DNA from: Halichoerus grypus | Taxonomy: Eukaryota; Chordata; Mammalia; Carnivora; Phocidae | DNA: 64,000 bases | Reading direction: 5' to 3' | NCBI RefSeq assembly: GCF_964656455.1 | Contig: NC_135723.1 | Location: forward strand, 94,999,283-95,063,282 | Part shown: positions 1 through 18,285 of the stretch, piece after piece | Numbering within the stretch: position 1 is the first letter of the stretch | Layout of the letters: each line of letters starts with the position of its first letter | Position numbers and translations under genes: made by a program | The notes under the pieces: model-generated | Told to the model about the DNA's origin: nothing | The model's input: the letters and a program-made list of their open reading frames with translations, nothing else | Database searches by the model: none

Positions 1-1995
1 AGCGCAGGCAAGAAGGGGATGAGACTAAGAGAAAAAGATGGTGCATTGAGACAGCAGGTGGCACGAGGTGAGGAAACAGGGAACCGTGAGCATGCAAGAC
101 CCCAAGGTCCCATGGCAGGAGGGCAGGAGTCTCGAGTGAGGGCCAGCAGCCCGCGAGGTCCTGCTGCCTCCTGAGTCAGATCACATCACCAAACACGAGA
201 GAGGTCCTCTGTTGAGACGGCTGTGGATAAGGTGACTTCGCCTACCCGTGCTCACCATGCCCACGCCTGGGTCCTCCAAGGACCAACCCCAGGAAAGCCA
301 TCGTCCCCCTCCTCTGGAGGACACGGGACCCTCAGCTGCATTGCAGGCGCACATGTGAATGACAGTGTGAACTCGGTGTGGGGGGACAGTCATAGATGGA
401 CAGAAACACCCTGACTCTCAACCTCCTCGTTCCAGAAAAATAGGTCTGGGGCATGGGGTGGGGCGGACAATTCTGTCCAGGGTCTGGGAGAGGGTGACAG
501 TGCTCCCTTCCCAGCAGAGGGTAAAGTGATAGGAGCCCTGACGAAGCGTGGGTAGGACACAAGGCCTTGGAGCTGGAGACTTAGTCGGGCACAAGGAAGG
601 AGGGACGGCAACGATGAAGCTCTGAGCTTCTTCCTTCTACCCAGTCTCCCTGTGCCCCTGCCCTGGGAAGGGGCAGTGTGCCAGCCAGCTCTGCAGCTGT
701 GGCGTCCTTCACTCTCCCCCGTCCCCCGCTGTCAGGATCTCTCCCAGAAGTGCTACGCGGAAGTCCCCACCACAATGGAAACGGGGCGTGAGAGGGCAGG
801 CCGTTTCAGGGGCGTACGCCTCACCGTAACCCATGCTGGAAGGAAGAATACTCTGATTCTCCTCTCTTCCTCCACAGGAGGCCCGGGGAGGGAGGGAGAA
901 CACCTGTGAGGCCCTCTTTGGAGTCTTGGGAGGAGCTGAAGAAGGGGGAAGGAGCCGAGTACCCACACTGCCCCTCAGCAAACAGCCCACCCTGGCCGGG
1001 GCCTGACAGCACCGGACTCCTCCCTCCACCCCACTCAACCCTGAGTCCCCAAGAAGTTATAAAAATGTAGAAAAGGCAAAGAGAAAAGTGTAAACAGCTC
1101 CAGAGAATTAGAGGGTGGATGGAGGGAGACACAGCCCTCATGCTTCCCCATTTGGCCAGGACACCTGCATTTTGTGTCACCCCCTCAGGGCCAGGGCTCC
1201 CAGAGCAGGAGACAGAAGGCAGAAAAGGGAAGCAAGAGCTGGGGCCCCGGCTGGGCCCTTTCCCAGATCCTTGGATCCTCCTTCCGGACAAGGGAATAGT
1301 CAAGATCTCGGAACAGGCGGCCATGTTTGTTCTGGGTCTCATCAGTGACTTTCTGATCTCTGAGCAGGCCCTGATCTAAAGAATCAGGTTTGTGTCCCTG
1401 TGCATCCCAGCTGCCACATCCACCTCCCCCATGACTCCTGATCTCAGAAGCCAATTTCTCGCCGAGCTCACATGACTTTAGGTGGCTTCCCCTGTGCCCG
1501 TTGAGCCATACCCATAGCCCCTGAGGTCTGTTCCTCATAGTGGGGATGAGCTGGGGCCACAGCCAGAGAAAACACAGAGTCGGGAAAAGCGGGAGTGACA
1601 CGGAGAAAGGAGACATTCCCATAGCCACAGTCGAGGCGCCTGGAAGACGAATCAGAGAGTGAAGAACTGAGGTCCAGTCGACGGCCACACACTGCTCTGT
1701 GCTCCTGTCCCCAGGAGAAACACTGGAGCTTCAGACAGACCCAGAAGCCTGCAGCCAAGCAAAGTTCACAGCCACCTGGTTGTCTGGGCCTCAGTTCCCG
1801 GACCTGCGGTTTCTACAGCATAAACCTGGTTAAATTCCCATCCTGGCTCCCCATTTTGCTGGTGGGGACTGGCAACTCCTGGGTCCCTCATGGTCTTCTG
1901 CCCGGGTTTCAGCTGTACTGCTGGGGGAAGGGAGGGTATGTTGCAGCCATGCCCCTCAGGTGGGGGTGGAAGGCTGGGCCTGGAGGGGGAGGAAG
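1..1995 (-). other. FAM131B: Probable FAM131B 3' UTR and flank
   Basis: Sequence downstream of the FAM131B stop on the minus strand. It carries no convincing coding frame and no recognised repeat. I see no minus-strand AATAAA or ATTAAA (TTTATT or TTTAAT on +), so the transcript end may lie outside the window. That it is UTR is inferred from position. Confidence 0.45.
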
Positions 1996-8231
<6,236 letters not shown>

Positions 8232-8289
8232 GGCTCCGGCGCCTCCGGGGCCGGGCGCTCACCGCCGCGGGGCGGGTGCCGGGGGCAGC

Positions 8290-8393
8290 ACCGGGAGCCG
8301 CGCCGCCGCCCCAGCCGCTCTGCAGCGCCGCGGCTGTCTCCGCTCGGCTCCGCTCCCCCCTCCCCTCTCCATCCCTCCCCGCGGCAGCCTCCG

Positions 8394-8428
<35 letters not shown>

Positions 8429-8500
8429 TGGCTCCCCCGCCCGGGCTCGGCTGGCGGCGGGCGGGGAGGGGGCGGCCCGGGGATTGGCTGCGCTCGGCGC
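8290..8500 (-). promoter_or_regulatory. FAM131B: FAM131B core promoter candidate (CCAAT and GC boxes)
   Basis: Upstream of the FAM131B ATG, the minus strand has a CCAAT box at 8487-8483 (ATTGG on +) next to GC-box-like GGGGCGG/GGGCGGGG sequence at 8459-8476. The start site itself cannot be read from sequence; it would lie a few tens of bases below these boxes, close to the (CGC)11 tract. Confidence 0.5.
8395..8427. repeat. (CGC)11 trinucleotide tract
   Basis: Eleven uninterrupted CGC units on +, that is a CGG-type tract on the FAM131B strand, about 165 bp upstream of its ATG. It lies in the probable 5' UTR or core promoter. Confidence 0.95.
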
Positions 8501-9055
8501 CTCCCCGCCCCTGCCCCCGACCCCGCCGCCGCGCTCCCCGCTCACCTCCCGGCGCTCCCCCTCCGCCAGCCCTGCCCCTGGCCAGCGCTGGGGCTCCTCG
8601 CCGGGCCCCGGCCGGGCTGGCGCCTGCGGGTGCTGCAGACCCAGAGAACGTCCCCCTTGGGTCCCTGAGCGGGGGAAAGAACTCAGCGCCCGCCCTCCGG
8701 TTCTGGTGGATGGATTTCGAGGGCCGGAGTTGGGGATGCCCAGGGAGAAAGGCGCGGGATTGGGGGAGTGGGGAGGAGGGTGGCGCGGGACGTGCGATAA
8801 AGCTTGGATGAAGGGCCTCGGCCGCCAAATTCCGCAAACACTTGTTTTCTTCCTGGGGCCGCATCTGGGACACAGACGCGAGCGTGATTGGATACAGCTT
8901 CGGTTGCTCTGCGTTTCCTGTGCGCTGTTTCGTCCACCCAAACAGATCGCGAAGTCTTTGCGAGGGGATAGTGCACTAAGCTTCCCCGTGCTGGGCGCTC
9001 GCTGGAAACTCGGGGATGGGTGTGGGGTTGGTGCAGATCACCTCCGGGACTGACT

Positions 9056-9810
9056 GGGGATGGGGGAGTAGAATGAGCTTATTCAGTCCCAGCTAGAGTG
9101 GAATAAAAATCAGGACTCGAGACTGGCTAGAAGGCACAGTTTTAAATTCAATTTAACTTTCTGAGTCTTGGTCTCCTCTGACAAATGACAGCATGGATGT
9201 CAGGAAGCAGTCGAGAGAGGGGAGGATTGCCCCCTGGCTGGCCAGAAGGGGTCAGGTGTACCAAGGGCCTGGTGAGGAAGAGATTGAGAGAGAGAGAGAG
9301 TGATCTACGTGGTAGGGGTCAAGTGGGCACTGTGGTACAGGAGGCAAGAAGTGAAGTCCAGAAAAGTCACACAAGAAAGGGCACGGAAACTTGTCTAAGC
9401 AGCACCTGCAAACCCGAAGTGTGAGAGAGCAGACCGGGGCAGTACCAATGACAGCAAATCCAGGGTCTGTTTGTTCCCCACCTGCTTTCTTTTCCCTCCT
9501 GAGGTTGGGCAGGGACGAGGGCACCAGACCAGGGGTCCCAGTGTGGGTGTGGGTGTGTAATAGGACAAAAGACCAAGTCTCGTAGATGCACCTTTTAACC
9601 CTTTAGAGTCTGAATGGGGAGCTAAACTTCACGGTGATAACCACTACATTCTGTGGAATCCCAGATGAAAGATGGGAGAGAAGATGCTAATAATCTAATT
9701 GCAGATCTGGGAGATGGAATTATGGAGAGAGAACTGACCTTTGGTCTCTGTGCATGACGAAATAAATCCAATCTGCATCTATAAAACCGTGAGAGAGAAG
9801 AGGGAGTAGT
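9056..9810. other. Intergenic, no recognised feature
   Basis: Upstream flank of FAM131B. I see no coding frame with protein-like composition and no repeat I can name apart from a short GA-rich run near 9285-9300. Confidence 0.5.
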
Positions 9811-9832
9811 CAGTAGGTCTGCTGAGATTTTA

Positions 9833-10023
9833 TTTTATTTTTTATTTTTATTTTTTTAAAGATTTTATTTATTTATCAGAGAGAGAGAGAGACAGAGGCA
9901 GGCAGAGGGAGAAGCAGGCTCCTTGCTGAGCAAGGAGCCCGATGTGGGACTCGATTCCAGGACCCTGGGATCATGACCTGAGCCGAAGGCAGAGGCTTAA
10001 CCGACTGAGCCACCCAGGCATCC
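9833..10023 (-). mobile_element. Can-SINE with perfect 22-bp target duplication
   Basis: Minus-oriented SINE: T-rich tail first, then GAGCCACCCAGGCATCCC at the right end. The 22-bp duplications at 9811-9832 and 10024-10045 are identical, pointing to a fairly young insertion. Confidence 0.92.
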
Positions 10024-10214
10024 CAGTAGGTCTGCTGAGATTTTAGTCATCCAGTATAATTTGTGGCAAGATCTGATACCTTATTCTGACAGTGAGAAGA
10101 ATTGGCAAGTATTTTCCCCATATCTACTATTGTTGGTTATACAAAAGAAGCATCACGTGGTTTCTGCCCTCCTGGGATATATTGTCTAGCTGCAAAGGAG
10201 AGAACATGGAAAGA

Positions 10215-10310
10215 TGGGGGGAAAAGAAGAAGAAGGAAAAGGAAGAAGAGGAGGAGGAGGAGAAGGAGAAGATAGAGAAGAAGGGTAAGGAGAAGAGGAG
10301 AAGAAACAAC
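10215..10310. repeat. Purine-rich (GAA/GGA)n low-complexity tract
   Basis: Nearly pure A/G on + (AAGAAGAAGGAAAAGGAAG and so on). The short open frames over it are Lys/Glu-only or, on the other strand, Ser/Phe-only, and are artefacts of the tract. Confidence 0.85.
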
Positions 10311-10789
10311 TTCCAATACCACAGCAGTGCCACTCAACCCCTAATCGCTCGTGGGGAGAAAGCACTGATAGGAATAACCAGGTCAGGAAGTAATAGACCA
10401 AGTGGCCAGCCCTGCTCACACCTTCCCACTTGAAACTGCTCTCCCTTTGCAGTGCTGTCTGATTCCAGTATTCCCACTATTAGTCTGGTCCAAACATGGA
10501 TATACACCCTGTCCCTTGTTCCCCTTAGCACAGCGGTACAAGGCTGGGTTTATCCAAATGATTGAAATCCAGTCAACACAAGGGACCCTGGGGGTCTTGA
10601 AGACTCAGTCCTGGTTCCCATTCTGTCTTAAAGGTATTTCCAGCACCAGAGAAAAGCAGAATGTCAGATTTTCTTACTTCTCACCATTTAGAGGCATTCT
10701 TTCCCAGTCTCTTTGCCATCTTCTGAGCCAAGGTCAAAGATCCGAGTTCTGATATGAGCAGGAACAACCTTTCTGGAGGACGATTTGAC

Positions 10790-11160
10790 AGTACTGATCA
10801 AAAAATCTTTAAAATATGCATTGCCGTTGTTGCAACATTACTAAATTGTGACACAGCTCTTCCATTTATAGAAATATTCTAAGGAAATAAAAATAGAATA
10901 TGGACAAAGATTTAATCTACAGCACTCATCAGAGCACTACTTACATAATAATGAAAGATTGTACACAGCCCATGGACTCAAACCTGGGGATTAATTAAAT
11001 AAATTATGGTATATGCTTATAAGAGAATACTATGTAGCCACTGATAATATTTTATAATTGAATTTGTTGACAAATTATTCATGGTATATTCTGACATTAT
11101 AAAGAAGCAGACTGTAATATAAGAATTAGAGTATATCAATGTTTGTTTAAAAATCACATA
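10790..11160 (+). mobile_element. LINE-1 3' region fragment
   Basis: A-rich sequence with the L1-type run AATTATGGTATATGCTTATA followed by GAATACTATGTAGCCA, which resembles the sense 3' end of L1 elements. The copy is old and truncated. Confidence 0.6.
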
Positions 11161-11500
11161 ACACATTCTCCTGCCTTTTGTCAGGCTTTCCATCCCAAGT
11201 AATTTATAGGATTCCCTGAGGAAAGCCTATGTTTTACAGATGTCCAGTCTCACTCATCAGTTAAGTTTGGTCCTCAATGAAATCACAATATTAATGAGTC
11301 TATTTCTAAACTCTAAAAATAGAGGACTTGGCTGAGTGCCCCAGTATGGCTTTGGTACTTCCTAACTGGTCCCCTTTGGAAAACGATGGGGTGGAATGAT
11401 GTTTCCCCCTTCTCTGTTGTTGCTGTTTCATGCCCCTAGTCTCCTATGGATATCTCTTGGACAGAAGGAACAGAACCAAGTTCAGAAACAGTACTGTCTA

Positions 11501-11632
11501 GGGGTGCCTGGGTGGCCCAGTTGGTTAAGTGTCTGACTCTTCAGCCCAGGTTTTGATCTCAGGGTTGTGAGTTCAAGCCCCACATTGGGCTCCATGCTGG
11601 GCATGGAACCTACTCTAAAAAAAGAAAGAATG
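11501..11632 (+). mobile_element. Short, older Can-SINE
   Basis: tRNA-Lys-like head (GGTGCCTGGGTGGCCCAG) followed by a tRNA-like body with GTGAGTTCAAGCCCCACAT, and no CT-rich body. It ends in an A-rich tail near 11630. Confidence 0.85.
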
Positions 11633-11661
11633 AAATGGTACCATCTAAAACAGGGACTCTT

Positions 11662-11860
11662 GGGGTGCCTGGGTGGTTGCAGTGGGTTAAGCGTCTGACT
11701 CTTGGTTTTGGCTCTGGTCTTGAAATCAAGGCCAGGGTCAAGCTCCACACTCAATGAGGAGTCTGGTCCAGATTCTCTCTCTCCCTCTCCCTCTGCCACT
11801 CCCCCTGCTTGCTCGCTCTTTCTCTCTCTCAAATAAATAAATAAATCTTAAGTAAAATAA
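11662..11860 (+). mobile_element. Can-SINE (host of a nested SINE)
   Basis: Full-length SINE with CT-rich body and AAATAAATAAATAAATCTTA tail. Its 5' target duplication AAAACAGGGACTCTT is at 11647-11661; the matching 3' copy now lies at 12056-12070, beyond the next SINE. Confidence 0.9.
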
Positions 11861-11868
11861 AACAGGAA

Positions 11869-12054
11869 ATTTAAAAAAATTATTTATTTATTTGACAGAA
11901 AGAGAGAACACAAGCAGGGGGAGAGGCAGAGGGAGAGGGAGAAGGAGGCTTCCGGCTGAGCAGAGAGCCCAACATGGGGCTCAATCCCAGGACCCTGAGA
12001 TCATGACCTGAGCCAAAGGCAGACGCTTAACTGACTGAGCCACCCAGGTGCCCC
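11869..12054 (-). mobile_element. Can-SINE nested at the tail of the previous SINE
   Basis: Minus-oriented SINE ending GAGCCACCCAGGTGCCCC. Its duplication TAAAACAGGAA is at 11858-11868 and 12055-12065, so it landed in the 3' flank and duplication of the SINE at 11662. Confidence 0.9.
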
Positions 12055-12542
12055 TAAAACAGGAACTCTTGTCCCAGGATCCACGGGCAGAATCCAGAGT
12101 CCCTAAGCTTGGTTGGGAGAACTTGTATCTTTATGTTCACTGACTGAACTGAAATTCTTCATGTCCTTCAGGTGTATGTATAGGCAGCAAAGCACAGTGG
12201 TATTAGAGCTGTATTTCCGTGTCTTTACTGCCTATAAAAATTGTAGATGTTTCTATTATACTACAGCTGCAGATTTCTTACACTGTCCTTTATGTTCATC
12301 ACTACTTTGAAATTATGGTGGTACTGAACCCCCCTGTACATGTTCCTATTTAATGCTTTGATAAAGAAGCAGATATATTACTATATCACCATTTTATAAT
12401 AACTGGTTTTTTATATTAGTCGTTCCCTTTTTATATTATTGTTTAATATTTAGTATTTAGTATTATTCTGACAGGGAAGCCATGGATTTTCCAGATTGCC
12501 AAGGCATCCAGGGCAGAAAAACTTGTAAGAATCCCTGGCCTC

Positions 12543-12666
12543 AGGCATGCCTGGCTGGATCAGTCAGCGGAGCATGCGACTCTTGATCTTGGGGTTGTAA
12601 GTTCAAGTCCCGCTTTGGGTGTAGAGATTGCTTAAAAATAATAAAAAAATCTTAAAAAAAAAAAAA
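12543..12666 (+). mobile_element. Short tRNA-like Can-SINE with clear duplication
   Basis: A diverged tRNA-Lys-like head (CATGCCTGGCTGGATCAGTC) with GTAAGTTCAAGTCCCGCTTT and a poly(A) tail. The duplications AAGAATCCCTGGC(C/T)TC are at 12527-12542 and 12667-12682. Confidence 0.87.
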
Positions 12667-12699
12667 AAGAATCCCTGGCTTCTAAATATATTTTTGGTG

Positions 12700-15600
12700 T
12701 TGTTGGTGGTGTTGGGTGGTCTTCGATTCTGCAGGAGCTTAATAATCCTGTTAATACTACCAACTTAAATGACCAAGCGAGACACTTGACATCCCATTTT
12801 GAAGCCTTGGTCCCCAAGAAAAGATATGTCCCTTTTATCTGCAGGACTAAAAGAGTCACACCCAAGCTTCATGCCCACCCCAACAAATCCAGAGGAAATG
12901 CTAAAAAGACAGCAGCTTAATAAAGACTTTCTTTTGTTTTAATGCGAGACAGTAGATCACAGTTAAGGGCAGATGAAAAGATCCAACTGAGAGGGGGAGG
13001 TTCAAAGTACAGGAGAGGAAGATTCATGATGCAGAGGGTGAGTTCCCAAGGCAGCCACAGGGGATGTGCACAAGGCTCAGGGAGGGGGACTGGGCTCAGA
13101 AGGAGGAGCCCAGCTAGTCTAGCAGATGGAAAGATGGAGCAGATGCCAGTAGGTTCCACATTCGGTGTTGGGAAGATGAGGGATTCCAATCTGATGGTGT
13201 CTGTTTTCTCTGAGAAGTAGGAATCGAGATCATCTACGAAGTCTGGGAATGGGGGAGATAGCATAAAATAATAAGTAATACGCAAATATCACTTAGCAGT
13301 TGACAAAGAGTGTTCAGTGTCTTCCTACAACAATTCAGGAGGGAAATCATGGTCTTTAGTGTTGCAGTTGAGAAATCTGGGCTGAGAGGCCCATTAACCA
13401 TCTTTTCCCCAAAATTACCCAGCCAGAAGGAGAAGGAGCTGGGGCATAAACTCAGCCCCTCACATAGAAAATTCTTCCTGGATGCTGTAGGAAAAAGCTA
13501 CACTGTTTGTTCATTTGTTTTTTAAATAATTAGAGCTACTTGGTTCAGGGTTTTATTTGATACACGTTCTTTCACTCTTGTCTTTCTTTTATGAAGGTGG
13601 GGCTGAAGACAGGAACAAATCTATGTGCACTTTTAAATTTTGAAATGCAAAGGGAGACTTGCAGCCCCTGCTATGGGTCTCTGGCACAGATGCCCGGAGT
13701 GTCGGTTCCTACTTATCCATGTCGGTGTTTTGTATCAGAGTCCCTATCTCAGTGGGACAAGCAGGTGATTCAGGCCGCCCCCACGTTTAGTCAGCCTTGG
13801 GGCAGCTCTTCGTGGCTCACAGGAGGCCTTGTTCGCTGAAGGCACGGGAAGTGGGCACAAGGCTACTGGAGAACTCGGGGAAAGGGCTGCAGGAGGTCAT
13901 CTGGTGGCGGCTACCTGGAATAGCATGGGCATCAGAAGAACAGCAGTGATGGAGGCCAGGATTCTTTTAAATGAGAGTCGTTTACTTAATCCTCTGGGAA
14001 CAGGAAGACAAAGTAGGGAGCTTGCGGTTGAAGTTGCTGACACATTGGAGCAGGCTCAGAGCTAAGTCATGGATGGGCAGGGAGTGTCAGTAGTGTGCAA
14101 ATGGTATTCCCACGGGGAGAAAGTGGCCACCCAGTCTTCTGTGGTCTGTGTAGTTCTCTTCCCCACCCCACCCCCACCTTCAGCTGGATTCCCCAAGTAA
14201 TCAGTCGATGAGGTTCCTGGCCGCTGTGCTGGGACGGGGCGTTTCCGGGGCAGAGCATGTTTGCTGAGGAAGACAGGACGACTCAGGGCGGCTGGTTATA
14301 CGGGGACACATTCCATAACAGAAGTTCTCTGGTTTCAGTGTTGCTGGTGGGGACAGAAAGGCCTCACTTGACCAATCTCTGATCTGTTGGATGTTGAGGC
14401 AGATAAAACCTTTTAGACCAGCACAGGTCATTGCTGGTTTGACTTTTAGATAAAGTTTGAAACTTTACAGAACATTAGGGATCGAAGTAAGGTGAGCTCA
14501 TGGCAATGGTGCGGAGATAAGGGAGCTCGGCGGCGCGGGCGTGGTGGTGAGCTCTGTCTCTGGAGACACACCTCCACGTGCGAGGCAAAGTCTCCTGCCG
14601 GGGCAGCTCACCATCACCGAATCCACATTTTACAGGATCCTGTGGTTTCATTCAGCAGAAGAGAATACCCAAACCAACGTTTCCCTGGTGACTCTTATAG
14701 AGTCTATTCTTTAGCTTTTCAAGGGGACGCGTTTGCCCTTTCTTCTCTTTGAGAAGCAGCCCTGTGGGAAAGGCTGAAAGAGAATCACTTAAGATTTGGG
14801 GTTTCCCTCCAAATATTATGATGAGAAAGGCCAGCCGTTCTAAGCAAACGGGATCCTACCTCCCTCAAGGAAAGGGAGGCTTTGGTCCAGAGGGCCCAGA
14901 ACAATGTCAATGCTTTACAACTGCTTCCACGGCAGGCCCCAAGTCTATTCAGGGTTTCGGGAGTGTCATCTTCATCATGTCCAGGTCACAGCCAGCAGCA
15001 GACCAGGCAGGGTGCCAAGACCAAGGAAGCAGGCCTGAAGTTTGGGCAACCATGAGCCAGAGGCCAGGTAAGCAATAAAAAAATGGAGTTCATCCATAGC
15101 AAGAGAGCCGGACCAGATGGGATCTTCAGAGGTCGAGCAAATTCTCAGCACTCACACATCCCAGAGCCACTGACAGAGAAACGGAAGAATCAAGTAGGTA
15201 ACGCCTGGCAGGTGCTTCTTGCAGCCTTCCTGCCAATGTCTTAATCCTCCCTCTGGGAGAATCAGGGAGAACCGGAAATTGGAAGGCTGGGTCCTGAGCA
15301 TCACTGACAGCTTCCTGGCTAGTATTTATTACCTCAGGGGAGGGGAGCAGCCACGCCACATCACGCCTCGGAAGCCCTCTCACCACCCTGCTGGCGTGCG
15401 CCAGCCCCCACCTTTATGCCCAGCTACCCCAGGAGAGACGCTGCCTGTGTTTACAACACGCCCTCCCCTGGTCTTGCCCCTGAATCACAGCCTGCTGGCT
15501 GAGGGAGGCTCCATGAGGACCTACCTGCCAGACTTCTCTGTCACCAGCTGACAATTGACAGCCCCCCTTTCGGACTCCTGAATATACCCCCATTCTGGGT

Positions 15601-16330
15601 TCCCAACCCCTTGCCTTCCTTAACTTTTGGGATGTCCTGCAATCTTAGCATGGATCCCTCTTGCAAATACTTTCTTGGACGAGGATCTGTTTTTGCCGCA
15701 ATGTCTAACTGCCTTGAACTTTTGCTTCTTTCCTGCGACTGGTCCTGATCCTCAGGGTTGGCTTTACTACACAATGGGTGGGTGTAACTCCAGGACGCTG
15801 CCCTTCTCAGTCTGCTGTCTTCTCTCATAAGTAAGCCGGCCAGGTCCAGAGAGGACAGCAGAGGCGTCTTCCTGAAAGTGGAAGAGCAGCAGATGTCCAG
15901 GGCATTCAGTACCAGTCCATGAGCGTTGGAACTGGCAAGACCTTAGACATCCAATCTGCTGCTAGCATTTCACAGACACGGAAAATTTGTCTAAATGGCT
16001 CAGCTGTAACCAAAATTCACGTTCTCCTACTCTCTTCTAGCATTCTTCTCCCTATCCTATGATGCTACCTTAAATGTATGGTGGATTATTTTTCTGATTT
16101 TTATTATGTAAAATGTGTGTAACACTAAACCCCGTTGAAATATGCTCAGAACCCCTACTCCTTTGGCTCATGCAGATTGATCAGCTCCTTCTGGGTAAAA
16201 TGAGGTAAAAAGAACATTGTTCTAAGAGGGTAGATTTCATGTTAAGTGTTCTTACCACAATAAAATTAAAAAAAAAAAAAAAGAAAAGAACATTGTTCTA
16301 ACTTAGAAGTTCCGGAGGTTTGTTCTTTGT
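12700..16330. other. Intergenic, mostly unassigned
   Basis: About 3.6 kb without a supportable gene. The part around 12,920-13,290 has the AG-rich texture of decayed LINE-2 minus-strand sequence, but I cannot anchor it to a motif. Frames of up to about 120 codons here lack protein-like composition. Confidence 0.4.
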
Positions 16331-16351
16331 GCTTAAGAATGGGTGTGTAAG

Positions 16352-16556
16352 AGGGGCACCTGGGTGGCTCAGTCGTTAAGCGTCTGCCTTCGGCTCAGGT
16401 CATGATCCCAGGGTCCTGGGATCGAGCCCTGCATCGGGCTCCCCGATCCGCGGGAGGCCTGCTTCTCCCTCTCCCACTCCCCCTGCTTGTGTTCCCTCTC
16501 TCGCTGTGTCTCTCTCTGTCAAATAAATAAATAAAATCTTTAAAAAAAAAAAAAAA
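16352..16556 (+). mobile_element. Can-SINE with triplicated flank
   Basis: Full-length SINE. The flank AAGAATGGGTGTGTAAG is at 16335-16351 and again at 16557-16573, with a third copy (AAGAATGGGTGTGTAA) at 16581-16596 after a short A-run. Confidence 0.92.
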
Positions 16557-16856
16557 AGAATGGGTGTGTAAGAAAAAAAAAAGAATGGGTGTGTAATCTT
16601 TGTGTATATGTTCAGGTCATTGTTTGGTTTAGGTGTTTTCATGGTGATAAGCTGAAGGGGACAAGGCTTTACTTTCCTGGGTGGTGGGGAGGGTGGGTGT
16701 TCACTTGAGGGCTGTTCACTCACCAAATCAATCATGATTGTCCTGCCAATGGGCAGTGGACACACCCAGATGGGAAAGTCCTAAAGAGACTGGAAATTTT
16801 GAATTCTGGGTGGCACGTACATGTTTTTCTCAAGTAATATGTACTCGTTTTAGGAA

Positions 16857-16971
16857 AAAAAATTATTTACTTATTTATTTTTAAGTAGTCTCCCCACCCA
16901 ACATGGGGCTTGAACTCGGGGCCTGAGATGAAGAGTCGCATGCCCTACGGACTGAGCCAGCCAGACGCCCC
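16857..16971 (-). mobile_element. Old short Can-SINE
   Basis: Minus-oriented, diverged: TTATTTATTTTTAAGTAGTC tail and ACTGAGCCAGCCAGACGCCC head. Flanks TTTTAGGAAAAAA and CCTAGGAAAAAA look like the duplication. Confidence 0.8.
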
Positions 16972-17517
16972 TAGGAAAAAATTTAAATACACACAAGCAG
17001 AAAGAAGGAAACCAAAGCCATCACCTATTTCTCACACTCTTCGCATTTGACAGCATTTCCTTTCAAACAGACTCATGCATCTATAGGCAACGGGGTGGCT
17101 GGTGGTAGTGCGTGCTGGATTTCATTAGGGATGGTGGAAAAGTGTGTTGAGGGAGGAAACAGGAGCAATTTCTGCATTCTAAAGTGGGAGCTGCAATTTG
17201 CCACTTGATCTTTCTCTCGCTGTATCTCGAGTTCCCTTCACAGCCCAGGTTCTTGGAAGAGCCGCCAACATTCGTCCTCATTTCCTCACCTCCATTCACT
17301 CCTCATCCCACTCCAATCTGGCGTCTTCACTTCACTGAAACAGCTCGCACGGTGGTCTCCCGTATCCTCCATGTCAGCGGATGGGGTTCGTTTCTAAAAT
17401 TAACCTGACACATCAGGAACATTCCACAGTTGACCCCTCTCTTGTCCCTGAACATTCTTTCCCGGTTTTCCTCCTGCCTTTGTAGCTACTCCTTCTTTGT
17501 CTTCTTTCTTTGCTAAT

Positions 17518-17552
17518 TCATTTCATTCATTCATTCATTCATTCTTCATTCA
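17518..17552 (+). repeat. (ATTC)n simple repeat at a LINE-2 3' end
   Basis: Tandem CATT/ATTC units at the 3' terminus of the minus-oriented LINE-2; L2 elements end in such short tandem units. Confidence 0.8.
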
Positions 17553-17817
17553 TTCCATATTACAAGTATTTCTTGAGCACCTCTATGGCAATACTATTCC
17601 TGGTGCTAGGGTCCAAAACTCATGCCTTCACAGGGCTCACAGTCTAGTGAGAAGTAGTTGGGAGGAGATACCAATATAGAAATTAAATAAGTATTATAAT
17701 TTTTTTTTTTGGTATTGAAGCTCCGGACCTCACTATAGAATACATTTAAGGTGATAAATGCTATGAAGAAAAATGAAGGAAAGGAGGATAATAAAAGGCA
17801 TTAGTATATGTAGTTTT

Positions 17818-18035
17818 ACTTTTTCTTTTTTCTTTCTTTTCTTTTCTTTTTTTTTTTAGAGAGGGAGAGAGAGTACACATGCATGTGCGTTCTTGTGAGC
17901 ACAGGGGGAGGGGCAGAGGGAGAGAGAGAATCTTCAGCAGACTTCAAGCAGGGCTTGATTTCACCACTCTGAGATCATGACCTGAGCCAAAATCAAGAGT
18001 TGGATGCTTAACTGACTGAGCCACCCAGGAGCCCC
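17818..18035 (-). mobile_element. Can-SINE inserted in LINE-2
   Basis: Poly(T)-rich left end, then CTGAGCCACCCAGGAGCCCC at the right. Duplication ATGTAGTTTT at 17808-17817 and 18036-18045. The body is diverged, so it is one of the older copies. Confidence 0.87.
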
Positions 18036-18076
18036 ATGTAGTTTTGTAGTACGTAGTTTTAAATGTATGTAGTTTT

Positions 18077-18285
18077 TTTTTTTTTAAGATTTTATTTATT
18101 GATTTGAGAAAGAGAGAGAGAGAGAGAGAGGGCACAAGCAGAGGGGCAGGGCAGAGGCAGAAGGAGAGGGTGAAGCAGACTCCCCACTGAGCAGGGAGCC
18201 CGATGTTGGACTCAATCCCAGGACCCTGGGATCATGACCTGAGCTGAAGGCAGATGCTCAAATGACTGAGCCACCCAGGTGTCCC
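18077..18285 (-). mobile_element. Second Can-SINE inserted in the same LINE-2
   Basis: Minus-oriented, 40 bp from the previous one. A perfect duplication AAATGTATGTAGTTTT at 18061-18076 and 18286-18301. Contains an (AG)n run after ATTTTATTTATTGATTTGAG. Confidence 0.92.
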
